The translations under genes were made by a program, and so were the position numbers. 64,000 bases of DNA, taken from the NCBI GenBank assembly GCA_021155965.1, contig JAJNBJ010000019.1, positions 22,479 to 86,478 on the forward strand. Reading direction: 5' to 3'. The notes under the pieces are model-generated. The model was given only the letters and a program-made list of their open reading frames with translations. It was not told where the DNA came from and did not search any database. Position 1 is the stretch's first letter; the number at the start of each line of letters is the position of its first letter. This DNA comes from Flavipsychrobacter sp. Lineage in GTDB: Bacteria; Bacteroidota; Bacteroidia; Chitinophagales; Chitinophagaceae. Positions 1 through 8,244 of the stretch are shown in pieces.

Positions 1-117
1 GAAATGGCATTGCACGCAAGGAAACTCGAGAAACCTGAGATAAATTTCCAAACATACCGGGAAGGGGCATCGGGTGCTAATGGTGGAAAAACAGGCGGAG
101 GCTGTGGATGTAATTAG
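1..117 (+). CDS. DUF4266 domain protein, C-terminal end (partial)
   Basis: The window opens inside a reading frame of 38 visible codons that ends in TAG at 115-117. The tail is rich in glycine and cysteine and closes with GGKTGGGCGCN. That ending is typical of small DUF4266 lipoproteins of Bacteroidota, and these are regularly followed by a DUF3570 gene, as here after only 3 nt. The function of the family is unknown. In many genomes the pair sits beside a thioredoxin-like protein and an ApbE-type FMN transferase, which would lie left of the window (inference). The N-terminus and lipobox are not visible. Confidence 0.75.
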   Translation, partial: EMALHARKLEKPEINFQTYREGASGANGGKTGGGCGCN

Positions 118-120
118 GTT

Positions 121-1296
121 ATGAGGAAACTATCTTTATCCATACTCGCGCTTTTCTTCCAGTTATTTTCTGCTTTTTCACAGAGTGATACATCCGCATA
201 TAAACAAAGAAAGCTGAAACCGGCGGAGGTCAATTTTATTACGAGCTATTATGTGCAGGATGGTGAGAATGCAGCGGTGACGGGCGGTGTAGGCTCGGAA
301 AAGCTTACCGATTTTGCGAACATACTGGAGCTGAAAATAGTTGGCGGAGATAAACGTGAGCGGCAACATAATCTAACACTCGATGTTGGCTTTGATCATT
401 ACAGTTCAGCATCTTCTGATAAAGTTGACCCCACCACGCTGTCATCTGCCTCGTCTGAAGATGGCCGCTTCTACCCTTCTATTACTTATGATGTGACCAA
501 CAAAGCAAAGACGCTAACCGCAGGAGGCATTGCTTCTTTTTCCATTGAGTCTGATTATACGTCTTATGGCATTGGTACCAACATCATTAAAACATCGAAA
601 GACAAGAACACAGAAATAGGACTAAAGCTGCAGGCTTATTTTGATTACATATTCATTTACTACCCAATAGAGCTGAGATATTTTTATGGCGATGGCGACC
701 AGGCGCCACGCACAACTTATAATGCTTCGCTTTCTTTTGCGCGGGTGATAACGCCCCGGCTGCAATGTGCTTTGCTTGCTGATGTATCGTACCAGGATGG
801 CTTACTCGCGACAAGATTTCAGCGGGTGTATTTTAAGGATGGCTCAGTGCAACCTGAGACATTACCTAACCATAGACTCAAATTGCCATTGGGGTTGCGA
901 GCCTCTTACTTTTTGAGCAACCACTTTATAGCGCGTCTGTTCTATAGATTTTATATAGATGACTGGGGCATAACCGCACATACAGCAAGCTTAGAGGCCC
1001 CAATTAAAATAGCCCCTACCCTTTCGATTAGCCCATTTTACCGGTATTATGTGCAGAGCGGCGCTAAATACTTTGCGCCTTTCAGGGAGCATGTACCAAC
1101 GGATGCATTCTATACCAGCGATTACGACCTCTCGGCTTTCGACAGCCATTTTTTTGGCGGCAATTTGCGCTTTGAACCGGAGAAGGGAGTATTAGGCATC
1201 AAACATTTTAAAATGCTGGAGCTACGGTATGCGCATTATTTACGCAGCACGGGTTTGTTTGCAGATATTATTACGCTTAATGCACAATTCAGGTAG
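121..1296 (+). CDS. DUF3570 domain outer-membrane-like protein
   Basis: A 391-residue protein starting with a signal peptide (hydrophobic residues about 5-18, likely cleavage after the SAFS region). The rest alternates short beta-like stretches rich in Tyr, Phe and Arg (for example IFIYYPIELRYFYGDG and IARLFYRFYIDDWG) and ends in phenylalanine-arginine, as outer-membrane beta-barrels do. This matches DUF3570, which follows DUF4266 in Bacteroidota. It starts 3 nt after the DUF4266 stop, so the two are co-transcribed and probably act together at the outer membrane. The barrel assignment is inferred from composition, and no enzymatic motif is visible. Confidence 0.82.
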   Translation: MRKLSLSILALFFQLFSAFSQSDTSAYKQRKLKPAEVNFITSYYVQDGENAAVTGGVGSEKLTDFANILELKIVGGDKRERQHNLTLDVGFDHYSSASSDKVDPTTLSSASSEDGRFYPSITYDVTNKAKTLTAGGIASFSIESDYTSYGIGTNIIKTSKDKNTEIGLKLQAYFDYIFIYYPIELRYFYGDGDQAPRTTYNASLSFARVITPRLQCALLADVSYQDGLLATRFQRVYFKDGSVQPETLPNHRLKLPLGLRASYFLSNHFIARLFYRFYIDDWGITAHTASLEAPIKIAPTLSISPFYRYYVQSGAKYFAPFREHVPTDAFYTSDYDLSAFDSHFFGGNLRFEPEKGVLGIKHFKMLELRYAHYLRSTGLFADIITLNAQFR

Positions 1297-1391
1297 TACG
1301 AAAACCGGGGTATAATTTTCGGGATGCCCGTTTTCGGTTAATAATTTTTAGCGAGTGCCGTGAAACACGCTGTGGGCAATAGTATGCATTT

Positions 1392-1453
1392 TACCTTAAG
1401 GTATAAAGGGTATAAAAGGGTATAAAAAACGGTATAAAAGGTATAATTATACC
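1392..1453. repeat. GGTATA-unit repeat block ending in a palindrome
   Basis: Five GGTATA units begin at 1400, 1409, 1419, 1431 and 1440 (spacings 9, 10, 12 and 9 nt, close to one helical turn). The block opens with the palindrome TACCTTAAGGTA (1392-1403) and closes with the 14-bp palindrome GGTATAATTATACC (1440-1453). A further GGTATAATTTT lies at about 1309. It sits downstream of the DUF3570 gene with no recognised gene next to it. A regulator-binding array or decayed mobile-element end are both possible. Confidence 0.6.
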
Positions 1454-1842
1454 CTTCCTTTTTAGGTAAACAACAATACAATATTTCAAAGAACTATAGC
1501 AGTTAAATGCAGCAAAATCTGTGCCAAAGGTGAGTGCGGAGAAACAGATTGGAGAAACAGTGGCAACTTTAACAAAAGCTTTAACTGCTGAAAAAGAGCG
1601 CTTATGTTCTACGCTTTTTGTTATGGCTCTATCGGTTTAAAACGTACCGTGATGCGGTTGTCTCCTATTACTCAGCAATGGTTCGAAACTCACCATGACA
1701 GCATATCCTATATAAGGTTTGTTGGTGAGGATATCAGCAAAGGCAGAAATATCAGCTTTCGTACCTTGATGCCGGCGAGTCCTGCGGAAAAAGCGGAGAC
1801 TCCCCCGAGACAGAGAAAGCATTTAATAAAATGTTCTATTTT
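1454..1842. other. Intergenic stretch without a convincing gene
   Basis: No supported gene. Short open stretches in changing frames have protein-like composition: an ATG-less frame at about 1500-1636 reading VPKVSAEKQIGETVATLTKA, and a plus-strand frame from about 1604. This looks like decayed coding sequence rather than an intact gene. No RNA gene was recognised. Confidence 0.35.
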
Positions 1843-1850
1843 TATTTTTG
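1843..1850 (+). promoter_or_regulatory. Candidate -7 box TATTTTTG
   Basis: TATTTTTG fits the Bacteroidota TAnnTTTG -7 consensus and lies 19 nt upstream of a GTG codon that opens the small frame at 1869. No clear -33 TTTG was identified, so this is a weak call. Confidence 0.35.
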
Positions 1851-1868
1851 CATTCGAATTTATTAGAA

Positions 1869-2147
1869 GTGAGTAACAAGTGGCATATTGAGCCTAAAGA
1901 CGTATATCGTTCCACAATGGAGGGCGGAACGGGCGTTAGAAAAAATTCAAGGCAGTCGAGGGCATTGATTGAAAAAGAAATACATATGGATCTAGTTCAT
2001 CGCCCAACTAATATTGAGGTGCACGGAACTATGAAAGGTAACGGCACAAGGAAGGAATTAACCTCACTAAGAGAAAACCTTTATAATCAGTTGTATACAG
2101 AACTTGAAAACAAAGTCGCAAAAGCCTTGAAAATACCGGGACGATAA
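1869..2147 (+). CDS. Hypothetical small protein
   Basis: A 92-codon frame from GTG (MSNKWHIEPKDVYR...) to TAA; a TTG codon at 1848 would add seven residues. The protein is charged and soluble, with a likely C-terminal amphipathic helix (LRENLYNQLYTELENKVAKAL). No domain is recognised. The GTG start is chosen because it lies 19 nt after the TATTTTTG box. The surrounding DNA looks degraded, so this could be the remnant of a longer gene. It converges on the M28 peptidase with a 13-nt gap. Confidence 0.4.
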   Translation: MSNKWHIEPKDVYRSTMEGGTGVRKNSRQSRALIEKEIHMDLVHRPTNIEVHGTMKGNGTRKELTSLRENLYNQLYTELENKVAKALKIPGR

Positions 2148-2160
2148 ACAAGAGAAATAG

Positions 2161-3786
2161 TTACTTCTTCCTCAAAGCCTTAAACTCAGAACCTTCCTTC
2201 CATTGCGGCCATTCTTGTCCGTAGGCGAGGCGTTTGCCTACGTTGAAGAGGAGGCGCAGGTTATCGAGGCCACCTTCGAATGTCCAGGTGGGGTCGTATT
2301 CGTCTGATGGCTGATGGTAGCGTTTGTTGGTGTACTCATCGCGCAGGCGTTCGCCTTCTGTTTTGCCGCCTTGCACCATGTCGGTGCCGCCACCTGCATT
2401 CAATGCAGGCACCCCTTTCTTCGCAAAGTTGAAATGGTCTGAACGGAAGTAACCACCTGCTTCCGGTTTTGATTCGGGGGAAAGGTAACGGCCCTGTTCT
2501 TTGGCTGCTTCTATAAAGTAATCCTCCATATCGCACTGGCCACGACCACCAATGCTTATGTCTTTGGTTTTACCATGCGGGCTCACCACATCCATATTCA
2601 ATGTGCCCACTGTTTTATCCAAAGGATAAATAGGATGCTCTGAATAATATTTAGAGCCCAGTAGACCCTGCTCCTCCGCAGTTACCGAAAGGAAGATGAC
2701 CGTGCGTTCCGGTTTGCCTTTCCTGCTGTTGAATGCTCGTGCCATTTCCAGTAGTGCAGCAGAGCCACTGCCGTTATCGAGCGAGCCATTATAAATACTG
2801 TCACCTGTGGTATCCGGTTTGCCTACACCAAAGTGATCCCAGTGGGCGGTGTAGATGATGTATTCATCCGGGTGCTTGCTGCCGGTTATTTTCGCAATAA
2901 CGTTCTTCGACATGTTATACACCGTACCTATCCTTGCTTTGGTAGCCAACTTAACACCCAGTGGTACTGCTTTAAAGCCCTGCTTATCTGCTGTTGCCAA
3001 TAATGTGGTGTCCTTACCTGCGGCCGCCAGTAACCGTTTTGTTGCATCGCCACTCAACCAGCCGTTGAGTGAACAATGATATTGACTGCTGCCGCGTGTA
3101 TCCAAATACAGGTTTGATTTACCCCATGAATTTTGCACCACGCTGAATGGATATGATGCGCCTTTTGTATTGTGTACTATCAGGCAGGCTTTTGCGCCCT
3201 GGCGTGCTGCTTCTTCATATTTGTACGTCCACCGGCCGTAGTAGGTCATGGTGCGGCCTTTGAAGATGGTTGTATCGCCTGCATTAAAGCCGGGGTCGTT
3301 CACCAGTAACAGTACTATTTTACCTTTAACATCAATACCTGCATAATCATTCCAGTTATACTCAGGCGCAACTACACCATAACCGGCAAAGATCACTTCT
3401 TGATTATCCAGCGACAGCACTGAATCTGTATGCTCGGTAGCAAGCACATAGTCGTCAATATTCTTTAGTTCGAATGAACCTTTTGTTCCCTGCACTTTCA
3501 TGGTCGGATCTGCGTTTACGGTTATGTCCACCAGCGGCACCTCCTGTATGAAGGTGTTGCCGTTACCCGGCTCCAGGCCAAGGCGGGCAAACTGGCTGCT
3601 CATATAAGCAACAGTGCGTTCCTCCCCAATAGTGAACGGCCTGCGGCCCATAAATGAATCGGACGACAGTACATCAAGGTGCGCCATAAGGCTGTCGCGG
3701 TTGAAGGTGTCTTTGTCTTCGGCAACCGGCTGGCTGCATGCTGTTGCCAGCATACCCAGGAGGAAACAGTACGGAACGTAGCGCAT
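2161..3786 (-). CDS. M28 family zinc metallopeptidase, lipoprotein
   Basis: A 541-residue lipoprotein: the signal peptide ends in the lipobox LATAC with lipidated Cys17, so it is likely anchored in the envelope. A PA-type insert (about residues 110-260) precedes the M28 peptidase domain. The two-zinc site is visible: H315 in TAHWDHFG, D337 in LDNGSGS, E371/E372 in TAEEQG, an Asp in TLNMDVV and a His in FRSDHFNFA. This is the full ligand set of aminopeptidase S-like enzymes, so it should be active and release N-terminal amino acids from peptides outside the cytoplasm. It is a single gene, divergent from the acetyltransferase gene at 3887. Confidence 0.92.
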   Translation of the reverse strand: MRYVPYCFLLGMLATACSQPVAEDKDTFNRDSLMAHLDVLSSDSFMGRRPFTIGEERTVAYMSSQFARLGLEPGNGNTFIQEVPLVDITVNADPTMKVQGTKGSFELKNIDDYVLATEHTDSVLSLDNQEVIFAGYGVVAPEYNWNDYAGIDVKGKIVLLLVNDPGFNAGDTTIFKGRTMTYYGRWTYKYEEAARQGAKACLIVHNTKGASYPFSVVQNSWGKSNLYLDTRGSSQYHCSLNGWLSGDATKRLLAAAGKDTTLLATADKQGFKAVPLGVKLATKARIGTVYNMSKNVIAKITGSKHPDEYIIYTAHWDHFGVGKPDTTGDSIYNGSLDNGSGSAALLEMARAFNSRKGKPERTVIFLSVTAEEQGLLGSKYYSEHPIYPLDKTVGTLNMDVVSPHGKTKDISIGGRGQCDMEDYFIEAAKEQGRYLSPESKPEAGGYFRSDHFNFAKKGVPALNAGGGTDMVQGGKTEGERLRDEYTNKRYHQPSDEYDPTWTFEGGLDNLRLLFNVGKRLAYGQEWPQWKEGSEFKALRKK

Positions 3787-3886
3787 TGGTATAATTTAGA
3801 ATAATAAATGTACTCGAATTCCGGCATAAGTTAATGGGTGATAAAAAGGGTGTTGTGAGCCGGGTAATATTTGCCAATTTTGAAGC

Positions 3887-4738
3887 ATGGAGATCAAACC
3901 TCTTGATAAACTCAGCTTTCATAAATTATATGCTGTAAGAAATGAGGCGTTCAAAGATTATGTGCGGCAGTGGACAAAGGAAGAATTCCAGGCCATGCTG
4001 CACAGGCGGGGATATGTGCCTGAATTATCGTTCGGTGCTTTCGATAACGATGATCTGGTAAGTTTCACTTTGAATGGCACCGGCGATTGGGCCGGGCAAA
4101 AGACTGCATACGATACAGGTACGGGAACTATACCCGCATACCGTGGAAAGGGGTTGGCCACAAGTATCTTCAATGCATCTGTACCTTTTCTGAAACAGGC
4201 GGGAGTTACCCAATACCTGCTGGAAGTATTGCAGGATAATACAAAAGCTATTTCAGTTTACACCAATATAGGATTTACGATCGCGCGCAGTTTCAATTAT
4301 TTTGTACAGGATGTCGCTAACCTCAAATTGCCCGCAGTTATTCCTGCTTCATATCAATTGCGGACTATTAATACTCCGGATATAAATGAGGTATCTGCAT
4401 TTTGGGATTTTATGCCATCATGGCAGAATAGTCATGATGCAATAATGCGCAAGTCGGAAAATTTTGTAATTGTTGGTGCATATGATGGCAATAAATTGGT
4501 TGGTTATGGCATCATAGAGCCAACATCAGGCGATATACCTCAACTGGCAGTGAACAAGGGATACAGGAGGCAAGGCATAGGCTCAGCCATTTTAAAAGAA
4601 CTGTTGCAGCATAACCAATCTTCAGCTATCAAGGTCATCAATACAGATGCTGCATATGAGCCTATGACCGCATTCCTCCAAAGCAACGGCATACCGCAAA
4701 GTGGCGCACAGTTTGAAATGATAAAACAATTGGGTTAA
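3887..4738 (+). CDS. Tandem-GNAT N-acetyltransferase
   Basis: 283 residues containing two GNAT folds in a row. The first carries the acetyl-CoA loop YRGKGLATSIF and the second YRRQGIGSAIL, both fitting the R/Q-x-x-G-x-G/A pattern. The substrate is unknown; tandem GNATs act on small molecules, antibiotics or proteins. The gene is followed after 9 nt by a methyltransferase gene, suggesting one transcript. Both acetyl-CoA loops look intact, so neither domain is obviously dead. Confidence 0.85.
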   Translation: MEIKPLDKLSFHKLYAVRNEAFKDYVRQWTKEEFQAMLHRRGYVPELSFGAFDNDDLVSFTLNGTGDWAGQKTAYDTGTGTIPAYRGKGLATSIFNASVPFLKQAGVTQYLLEVLQDNTKAISVYTNIGFTIARSFNYFVQDVANLKLPAVIPASYQLRTINTPDINEVSAFWDFMPSWQNSHDAIMRKSENFVIVGAYDGNKLVGYGIIEPTSGDIPQLAVNKGYRRQGIGSAILKELLQHNQSSAIKVINTDAAYEPMTAFLQSNGIPQSGAQFEMIKQLG

Positions 4739-4747
4739 TTTCGAGGG

Positions 4748-5551
4748 ATGTTCGGTAACCTCTTTAAAAGAACAAAAAAAGTTGTTGCAGATGTCCCTGC
4801 AAACAACACTTTTGATACCAGCCCAATATATCACTGCCCGGTCTGTAACTCGGATGTTGAACAATTTTTGCCTGTTAGCAATGATTACCTGGAGACACTA
4901 CGGAGATATGAATTCAACTACCCGCTTTCTGAAATAGAAACTTTCAACCCACAAGCATATAGCTGTCCTAAATGCAACGCTAGCGACAGGGAGCGATTGT
5001 ATGCACTTTATTTCCTGCAACAATTTGCCAGCGTAAACAAAAACAACAAAACAAATCTCATTGACTTTGCGCCTTCGCCAAGTCTGTCCGCCTTTTTCCG
5101 GAGGTTCGATTTCATCAATCACCGCACTGCTGACCTGTATATGGAAGGCGTAGATGATGTTGTTGACCTGACGGATATGAGCCTGTACGCTGATAATTCA
5201 TTCGATATATTTGTATGCTCGCATGTGCTTGAGCATATTGAAGACGACAGCAAAGCAATGCGTGAGCTATACCGTATTCTGAAACCCGGTGGCCGGGGCA
5301 TTGCCATGGTTCCTATATGGACAAAAGGAGAACTGGTTATTGAGAACCTGCCCATTACAACAGAAGCAGAACGCTGGAAGTATTACGGGCAGGGCGACCA
5401 TGTCAGGCTATATAATCGCGCAGGATTTTTGGGGCGGTTACAAAATGCAGGTTTTAAAGTAAGTCAGTACACAGTAAGTGATCTTGGCGAAACGGTTTTT
5501 GCCAGAAACGGCATCCATGCCAATTCCATCCTTTATATAGCAAGCAAGTAA
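4748..5551 (+). CDS. Class I SAM-dependent methyltransferase with N-terminal zinc-ribbon-like cysteines
   Basis: 267 residues. Two CxxC pairs (C30/C33 in CPVC and C73/C76 in CPKC) resemble a zinc ribbon preceding a Methyltransf_11-type domain. The DNSFDIFVCSHVLEHI segment followed by LYRILKPGG is the characteristic post-II/III region. The substrate is unknown; similar proteins occur in sugar- or lipid-modifying clusters. The gene lies 9 nt downstream of the tandem GNAT gene. The glycine-rich motif I is weak (NLIDFAPSPSLSAFF rather than the usual GxGxG), so SAM binding would need checking. Confidence 0.8.
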   Translation: MFGNLFKRTKKVVADVPANNTFDTSPIYHCPVCNSDVEQFLPVSNDYLETLRRYEFNYPLSEIETFNPQAYSCPKCNASDRERLYALYFLQQFASVNKNNKTNLIDFAPSPSLSAFFRRFDFINHRTADLYMEGVDDVVDLTDMSLYADNSFDIFVCSHVLEHIEDDSKAMRELYRILKPGGRGIAMVPIWTKGELVIENLPITTEAERWKYYGQGDHVRLYNRAGFLGRLQNAGFKVSQYTVSDLGETVFARNGIHANSILYIASK

Positions 5552-5613
5552 TTCTACCCTGCGCTTTTTTATATCATTGATTATCAATGATATAAAAATA
5601 TTTTGTTGAAAAT

Positions 5614-5660
5614 TTTGTGAAACCAAAAGGTTTCATATATATTTGCAACCAAAAGGTTTC
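5614..5660 (+). promoter_or_regulatory. Promoter with double palindromic operator for the ArsR operon
   Basis: A -33 TTTG (5614-5617) and a -7 TATATTTG (5638-5645) are separated by 20 nt. The perfect 16-bp inverted repeat GAAACCAAAAGGTTTC (5619-5634) fills the spacer. A second copy (AACCAAAAGGTT at 5647-5658) covers the expected transcription start. The two centres are 26 bp apart, and the second is 7 nt from the ArsR start codon. Placement over the promoter suggests autorepression by the ArsR-type regulator encoded immediately downstream. Confidence 0.75.
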
Positions 5661-5665
5661 CTATT

Positions 5666-5998
5666 ATGAGAAGAGATGTGTTCCAGGCAATAGCCGACCC
5701 CACGAGAAGAGAGATACTGAACATGGTGGCCTACAAGCCCCTGAATGTAAATACCGTTGCCGAGAATTTTGATGTGAGCCGGGCAGCCATTTACAAACAC
5801 ATGAAAATACTGATAGAGTGCGGGCTGATAGATATGAAACAGCAAGGCAGGGAAAGGTATTGTGAAGCAAAGCTGGAAAAACTAAACGAAGTATCAGTAT
5901 GGGTGGAACAATACCGGAAGTTCTGGGAAAGTAAACTCGACAGCCTGGAAATGTATTTAAACAAACTTCAAAACAATAAAAACAATGAGTCAAAATAA
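5666..5998 (+). CDS. ArsR-family winged-helix transcriptional regulator
   Basis: 110 residues. The N-terminus (VFQAIADPTRREILNMV) is the standard ArsR opening, followed by a winged helix with recognition-helix region VSRAAIYKHMKILIECGLI. No metal-binding ELCVCDL-type cysteine motif is present, so this belongs to the non-metal subgroup usually paired with SRPBCC/AHSA1 proteins. It leads an operon with three SRPBCC-containing proteins and a DoxX protein, and probably represses it through the two AACC-AAAA-GGTT operators just upstream. Its end overlaps the next gene by 14 nt, indicating translational coupling. Confidence 0.9.
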   Translation: MRRDVFQAIADPTRREILNMVAYKPLNVNTVAENFDVSRAAIYKHMKILIECGLIDMKQQGRERYCEAKLEKLNEVSVWVEQYRKFWESKLDSLEMYLNKLQNNKNNESK

Positions 5999-6908
5999 TA
6001 CTGCCAACCGCGAAATACGAATGTCAAGAACACTGAACGCACCGGTGGAACTGGTGTGGGAAGTATGGACCAACCCTGAACATATTGCGCAATGGTGGGG
6101 ACCAAATGGTTTCACCAACACCATTTCTAAAATGGATGTGAAAGCAGGTGGCGAATGGAACCTGGTTATGCACGGACCAGATAGTACCGACTATAACAAC
6201 AGGAGCATATACAGGGAAGTGGTAAAACATGAAAAGATCGTGATGGAGCATATGTCTGCCCCGCACTTTATTGCCACCATCACGTTTAAAGCAGACGGTA
6301 ACAAAACCCACCTGGACTGGCATATGCTATTCGACAGTTCAGAACAATTCATACATGTAGTGAAGACATTCAAAGCTGACGAAGGCCTGAAACAGAACAT
6401 AGATAAGCTGAACAAGTACCTGGAAACACAACTTTCATTACGTAAACAATATAAAACAACCAGTATGGCAAGAACAAGCACCTATCTCAATTTCCCCGGC
6501 AATACAGAAGAAGCATTCCTGTTTTATAAATCGGTATTCGGCACTGAATTCAGTGGCAATGGCATACGCAGATTTGGCGACCTGCCTGCAGCCGAAGGAC
6601 AACCCCCATTATCTGATGCAGATAAGAAGCTGATCATCCATGTGGAGCTACCTATACTGGGCGGGCATATGCTGATGGCGACAGATGCACCTGAATCGAT
6701 GGGCTTTAAAGTGAATTTTGGCAATAACTATTACATCAACCTGGAACCGGATTCAAGAGAAGAAACCAAAAAACTATTCGAGGCACTCTCTGCCGGTGGA
6801 CAAATAACCATGGAACTGGGTGATATGTTCTGGGGTGGCTATTTCGGGACGTGCATAGATAAGTTCGGTGTTAATTGGATGTTCAATTACACCCAAAGGG
6901 AAAATTAA
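5985..6908 (+). CDS. SRPBCC (AHSA1-like) / VOC (PhnB-like) fusion protein
   Basis: 307 residues with two modules that are normally separate proteins. Residues 1 to about 150 form an SRPBCC/AHSA1 domain (LNAPVELVWEVWTNPEHIAQWWGP). Residues 161-307 form a glyoxalase/bleomycin-resistance-type VOC domain (YLNFPGNTEEAFLFYKSVFG). The junction (LRKQYKTTSM) is encoded by DNA that looks like an intergenic spacer: an out-of-frame TAA at 6443-6445 and an ATG at 6465 preceded by A-rich sequence. The fusion may have arisen by a small indel removing a stop. The ligand is unknown. The start overlaps the ArsR gene by 14 nt. Confidence 0.82.
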   Translation: MSQNNTANREIRMSRTLNAPVELVWEVWTNPEHIAQWWGPNGFTNTISKMDVKAGGEWNLVMHGPDSTDYNNRSIYREVVKHEKIVMEHMSAPHFIATITFKADGNKTHLDWHMLFDSSEQFIHVVKTFKADEGLKQNIDKLNKYLETQLSLRKQYKTTSMARTSTYLNFPGNTEEAFLFYKSVFGTEFSGNGIRRFGDLPAAEGQPPLSDADKKLIIHVELPILGGHMLMATDAPESMGFKVNFGNNYYINLEPDSREETKKLFEALSAGGQITMELGDMFWGGYFGTCIDKFGVNWMFNYTQREN

Positions 6909-6929
6909 GAATAGCTTAAACAGACTAAA

Positions 6930-7424
6930 ATGCAAGCAGAAACTTTTACGCTAGAACGTACATTTAATGCTCCGCGCGAGCTGGTATATAAAGCATGGAC
7001 CAACCTGGAACACCTTGCACAATGGTGGGGGCCAAAAGGGTTTGAGCTGCAGGTTAAGAAGCTGGACCCGCAGCCTGGTGGCATTTTTCACTATGCTGTC
7101 ATTTCTCCCGCCGGTGATGAGATATGGGCGAAATTCATTTTCCGTGAGCTGGTTCCGCCTGAGCGATTGGTTTTTATCAGCTTTTTCTCCGATGCAAGCG
7201 GTAATATGGGTAGCCATCCATGGGCACCCGGCTTGCCCAAGGAGTTCTTGAACGTGATCACGCTAGCGGAAGAGGCAGGCAAAACACGGCTCACGATCAC
7301 TATTACACCATACAATGCCACTGCTGCACAGTCAGATTCATTTGCTGAGTCCAGGCCGAGTATGCAGGCAGGCTTTAACGGCACATTCGATAAACTAGAC
7401 GACCTCCTTATAAAATTAACCTAA
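6930..7424 (+). CDS. SRPBCC (AHSA1-like) domain protein
   Basis: 164 residues forming one SRPBCC domain with the family opening (FTLERTFNAPRELVYKAWTNLEHLAQWWGP). It is close to the N-terminal domain of the preceding fusion protein, so the two are probably paralogues. These proteins form a START-like hydrophobic cavity. The substrate is unknown, and the historical Hsp90-activator name should not be taken as function. It is the third gene of the ArsR operon, 21 nt after the fusion gene. Confidence 0.88.
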   Translation: MQAETFTLERTFNAPRELVYKAWTNLEHLAQWWGPKGFELQVKKLDPQPGGIFHYAVISPAGDEIWAKFIFRELVPPERLVFISFFSDASGNMGSHPWAPGLPKEFLNVITLAEEAGKTRLTITITPYNATAAQSDSFAESRPSMQAGFNGTFDKLDDLLIKLT

Positions 7425-7441
7425 ACAGAAACACACACTAT

Positions 7442-7816
7442 ATGAAAAAGACAGCCATCATTTACTGGATCTCAACCATTGTGTTTGCAGGGCTTATGCT
7501 TTCCTCTGCCATACCTAATGCCTTGGCTACACCTGAATGGGTGGCGCTTTTTGCTATGCTGGGCTATCCTAAGTATCTCGTTTCCTTTTTGGGTATTGCG
7601 AAAATACTGGGTGTGATCGCCATACTTATTCCAGGGTTTCCTCGCATCAAAGAATGGGCATATGCCGGACTGGCGTTTGACCTTATCGGTGTCGTTTATT
7701 CAAGTTTGGCTATGGGGCCGTTTAACCCGCAAATGTTATTTATGCTGATCTGGATAGTGCCTGGCATCGTTTCTTATATCTATCACCATAAAAAATTAAA
7801 ACTCAAACAACCATGA
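7442..7816 (+). CDS. DoxX family membrane protein
   Basis: 124 residues with four hydrophobic segments (about residues 5-22, 45-63, 72-90 and 97-114), the layout of small DoxX-family inner-membrane proteins. The conserved LGYPKYLVSFLGIAKILGVIAIL region supports this. The function is unknown. DoxX proteins often accompany SRPBCC proteins and ArsR regulators in Bacteroidota, as here. Its stop overlaps the next start in ATGA, so expression is coupled. Confidence 0.85.
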   Translation: MKKTAIIYWISTIVFAGLMLSSAIPNALATPEWVALFAMLGYPKYLVSFLGIAKILGVIAILIPGFPRIKEWAYAGLAFDLIGVVYSSLAMGPFNPQMLFMLIWIVPGIVSYIYHHKKLKLKQP

Positions 7817-8241
7817 ATAACCAGCCATTTATAATAGAACGCGTTTTCAATGCACCGGTATCACGGGTATGGAAAGCCATTACCGATGAAACCGACATGC
7901 GCCAATGGTATTTTACCCTTCCCGGTTTTAAAGCCGAAGTAGGTTATGAATTCAATTTTACCGGCGGACCAGACGACAGGCGATACCTCCACTTGTGCAA
8001 AATAACAGAAGTAGTACCGGAACAAAGGTTGACCTATAGCTGGCAGTATGACGGTTATGAAGGTAATTCTTTTGTAACCTTCGAGCTGTTTGCAGAAGGT
8101 GATAGAACGAGAATAAAGCTCACACATGCCGGACTTGAAACTTTCCCCGCAAATAACCCTGACCTTGCGAAAGAGAATTTTGCTGCAGGCTGGACAGAAT
8201 TCATTGGTACATCGCTTAAGGAATTTGTAGAGAAACAATAA
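7813..8241 (+). CDS. SRPBCC domain protein
   Basis: 142 residues, a single SRPBCC domain (IIERVFNAPVSRVWKAITDETDMRQWYF). It is more diverged than the two upstream SRPBCC domains; the WWGP motif is replaced by WYFTLPGF. It starts within the DoxX stop codon and is followed after 3 nt by a 69-residue protein. It is the third SRPBCC module in this operon, and all may bind related hydrophobic ligands (inference). Confidence 0.87.
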   Translation: MNNQPFIIERVFNAPVSRVWKAITDETDMRQWYFTLPGFKAEVGYEFNFTGGPDDRRYLHLCKITEVVPEQRLTYSWQYDGYEGNSFVTFELFAEGDRTRIKLTHAGLETFPANNPDLAKENFAAGWTEFIGTSLKEFVEKQ

Positions 8242-8244
8242 ACC

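Noticed and set aside
1604..1876. 90-codon plus-strand frame
   Set aside because: It overlaps the better-supported 1869 frame, has no promoter or homology and changes frame with its neighbours.
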